Shown: piece after piece, positions 62,821-64,000 of the stretch | Layout of the letters: each line of letters starts with the position of its first letter | Numbering within the stretch: position 1 is the first letter of the stretch | NCBI GenBank assembly: GCA_027604705.1 | Contig: JADHYV010000004.1 | Coordinates: 248,001-312,000, forward strand | Direction: 5' to 3' | Origin: Allomyces arbusculus | Lineage: Eukaryota > Blastocladiomycota > Blastocladiomycetes > Blastocladiales > Blastocladiaceae | DNA length: 64,000 nt | Notes under the pieces: model-generated | Database searches by the model: none | The model's input: only the letters and a program-made list of their open reading frames with translations | Told to the model about the DNA's origin: nothing | Translations under genes and position numbers: made by a program

Positions 62821-64000
62821 ATGACGCGGCCGCCAATAACGTCCACCATGTCGCACGCGCGCCGCCCTATGTCGCGGAAATTGCACGCCGCCGTCGCCAT
62901 TACCGCCGCGCTTCTTGCGCTCTTGGTCGCGACCGCGCACGCGTTTGCCGCCCCCGCCCATTCCAGTCACGGCGATTACGCCGCTCACGGCGGCGCGGTC
63001 CATGCTGCGAGCAAAGGCGGCATCGACGATGACGATATTCCGCCGTATTCGCGCGATTTTTACTTCATGCTGGGCGTGATCGTCGTGCTCGTGCTGGCTG
63101 GCGGCCTGTTTGCCGGTATGCCCTCTGCTCGTCTGGTGGAGAGGGAACGGAACAATCGTCAGGATATGCTTGCGTTGATTTGGTGATCATAGGCCTCACG
63201 CTGGGCCTGCTGTCGCTCGACTTGATGTCGCTCGAGGTCCTTGGTTCGTATTTATCCGTTGCTGTTCTTGTTGGTAGTTTCTTTCAATTCGTTGCGGCTG
63301 ATCACATACCTTATTTGGGCAACACAGAGCAATCGGGCCAGGAAAAGGAACGCATCTACGCGAGAAAAATCAAGCCGATCCGCAAGCAGGGCCATTGGCT
63401 GCTCGTGACACTGCTGCTCGCCAATGTCATTGTCAACGAGACGCTGCCCATTCTCACCGACTCGATCTGGGGCGGCGGGTGGCCCGCTGTCGTCATTTCC
63501 ACGACCTTGATTGTAATTTTCGGCGAGTACGTCGCATTTGTCTGCCAGTCCCGTGGCCACGTGTGCATCAGATTCTGACGTGCCGATTGCATGGCCAGAA
63601 TTATCCCGCAAGCCGTATGCTCGCGCTACGGGCTCGCTGTCGGCGCCAACTGTGCGTGGTTTGTGCGCGCGTTGATGTGGATCCTGTCGCCCATTGTACG
63701 TTTTAGCTTGGACCTCGCGCTCACGTTGCCAAGATACTAAACAAACGCATTGCTCGTCTCTAGGCGTACCCGATCAGCAAGCTGCTCGACTGGATTCTGG
63801 GCGAGACCGAGGGCATGACCTACAAGCGCGCCGGTAACTACCCATTGCGTCCGGACGACGCATTGCTCATCATCAATATCCTGATCCGTTTCTGTCCCTC
63901 CTATCCCCTTTTGCGATTCTCCTGCCACCAGAACTCAAAGCGCTCGTCTCGCTGCACGAGCAATCCGAGGCGCACTTTGGCCCGCTGACCAACGACGAAG
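62821..64000 (+). CDS. CNNM/Mam3-type membrane protein (DUF21), truncated by the window end
   Basis: Exons 62821-63115, 63193-63243, 63328-63526, 63599-63695, 63764-63833 and 63932-64000 (continuing past the end). An N-terminal signal-like stretch ([23 protein letters not shown]) precedes the first helix ([20 protein letters not shown]). The DUF21 core follows: [83 protein letters not shown] and [19 protein letters not shown]. The sequence then enters the cytoplasmic linker ([12 protein letters not shown]), before where two CBS domains would lie. Yeast Mam3 and animal CNNM proteins act in Mg2+ and other metal homeostasis at the vacuole or plasma membrane. The start could be the Met at 62821 or at 62848. 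All six junctions keep phase. CBS domains are beyond the window. Confidence 0.9.

Overview
The window looks like nuclear DNA of a flagellated (zoosporic) fungus, most likely Blastocladiomycota or a chytrid relative. It is GC-rich. Protein-coding genes lie roughly every 2-3 kb on both strands, and many are split by short introns of about 60-110 nt. Several genes fit a zoosporic fungus: a sperm-tail PG-rich repeat (STPG2-like) flagellar protein, an animal-type Na+/K+-ATPase alpha subunit, fungal-type SPX phosphate and PQ-loop transporters, a Mam3/CNNM protein and a glycosylphosphatidylinositol-anchored metalloprotease. The taxonomy is an inference. The 5' splice sites have their own consensus, GTACGY, which helped to place exons.

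Layout. 0.4-12 kb: secreted metalloprotease, a nine-exon ARM-like protein, a Ran-binding-domain protein (minus), a small low-complexity protein, and a mahogunin-type RING ligase. 12.7-16.7 kb (minus): PQ-loop transporter and a CCR4/nocturnin-type nuclease. 17.6-20 kb: ribosomal proteins eL21 and uS4, then 3 kb without a recognisable gene. 23-30 kb: P-type ATPase and an acyl-CoA synthetase-like AMP-binding enzyme. 31-39.4 kb: a SAP-domain, NuSAP-like protein (minus) divergent from the STPG2-like gene, PEX12, an Mpo1/DUF962 protein and an F-box/LRR protein (all minus). 41-48.7 kb: a long coiled-coil protein, an HSL-type hydrolase and a methyltransferase (both minus). 50-53 kb (minus): UTP21. 54-58 kb: an ankyrin protein and an F-box-like protein. 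58.4-61.4 kb: SPX phosphate transporter. 61.7-62.7 kb (minus): MED27-like. 62.8 kb to the end: a truncated CNNM/Mam3 protein.

This is ordinary gene-dense core genome, not a functional cluster. Ribosome biogenesis and translation (UTP21, eL21, uS4), membrane transport (ATPase, PHO91-like, PQ-loop, CNNM) and microtubule or flagellum biology (NuSAP-like, STPG2-like) recur. I found no transposon, virus-derived element, CRISPR array or confident tRNA/rRNA gene. The exon joins below were made by hand from reading frame, GT-AG sites and family conservation, and total coding length was checked for divisibility by three. Two joins do not resolve cleanly and are marked.
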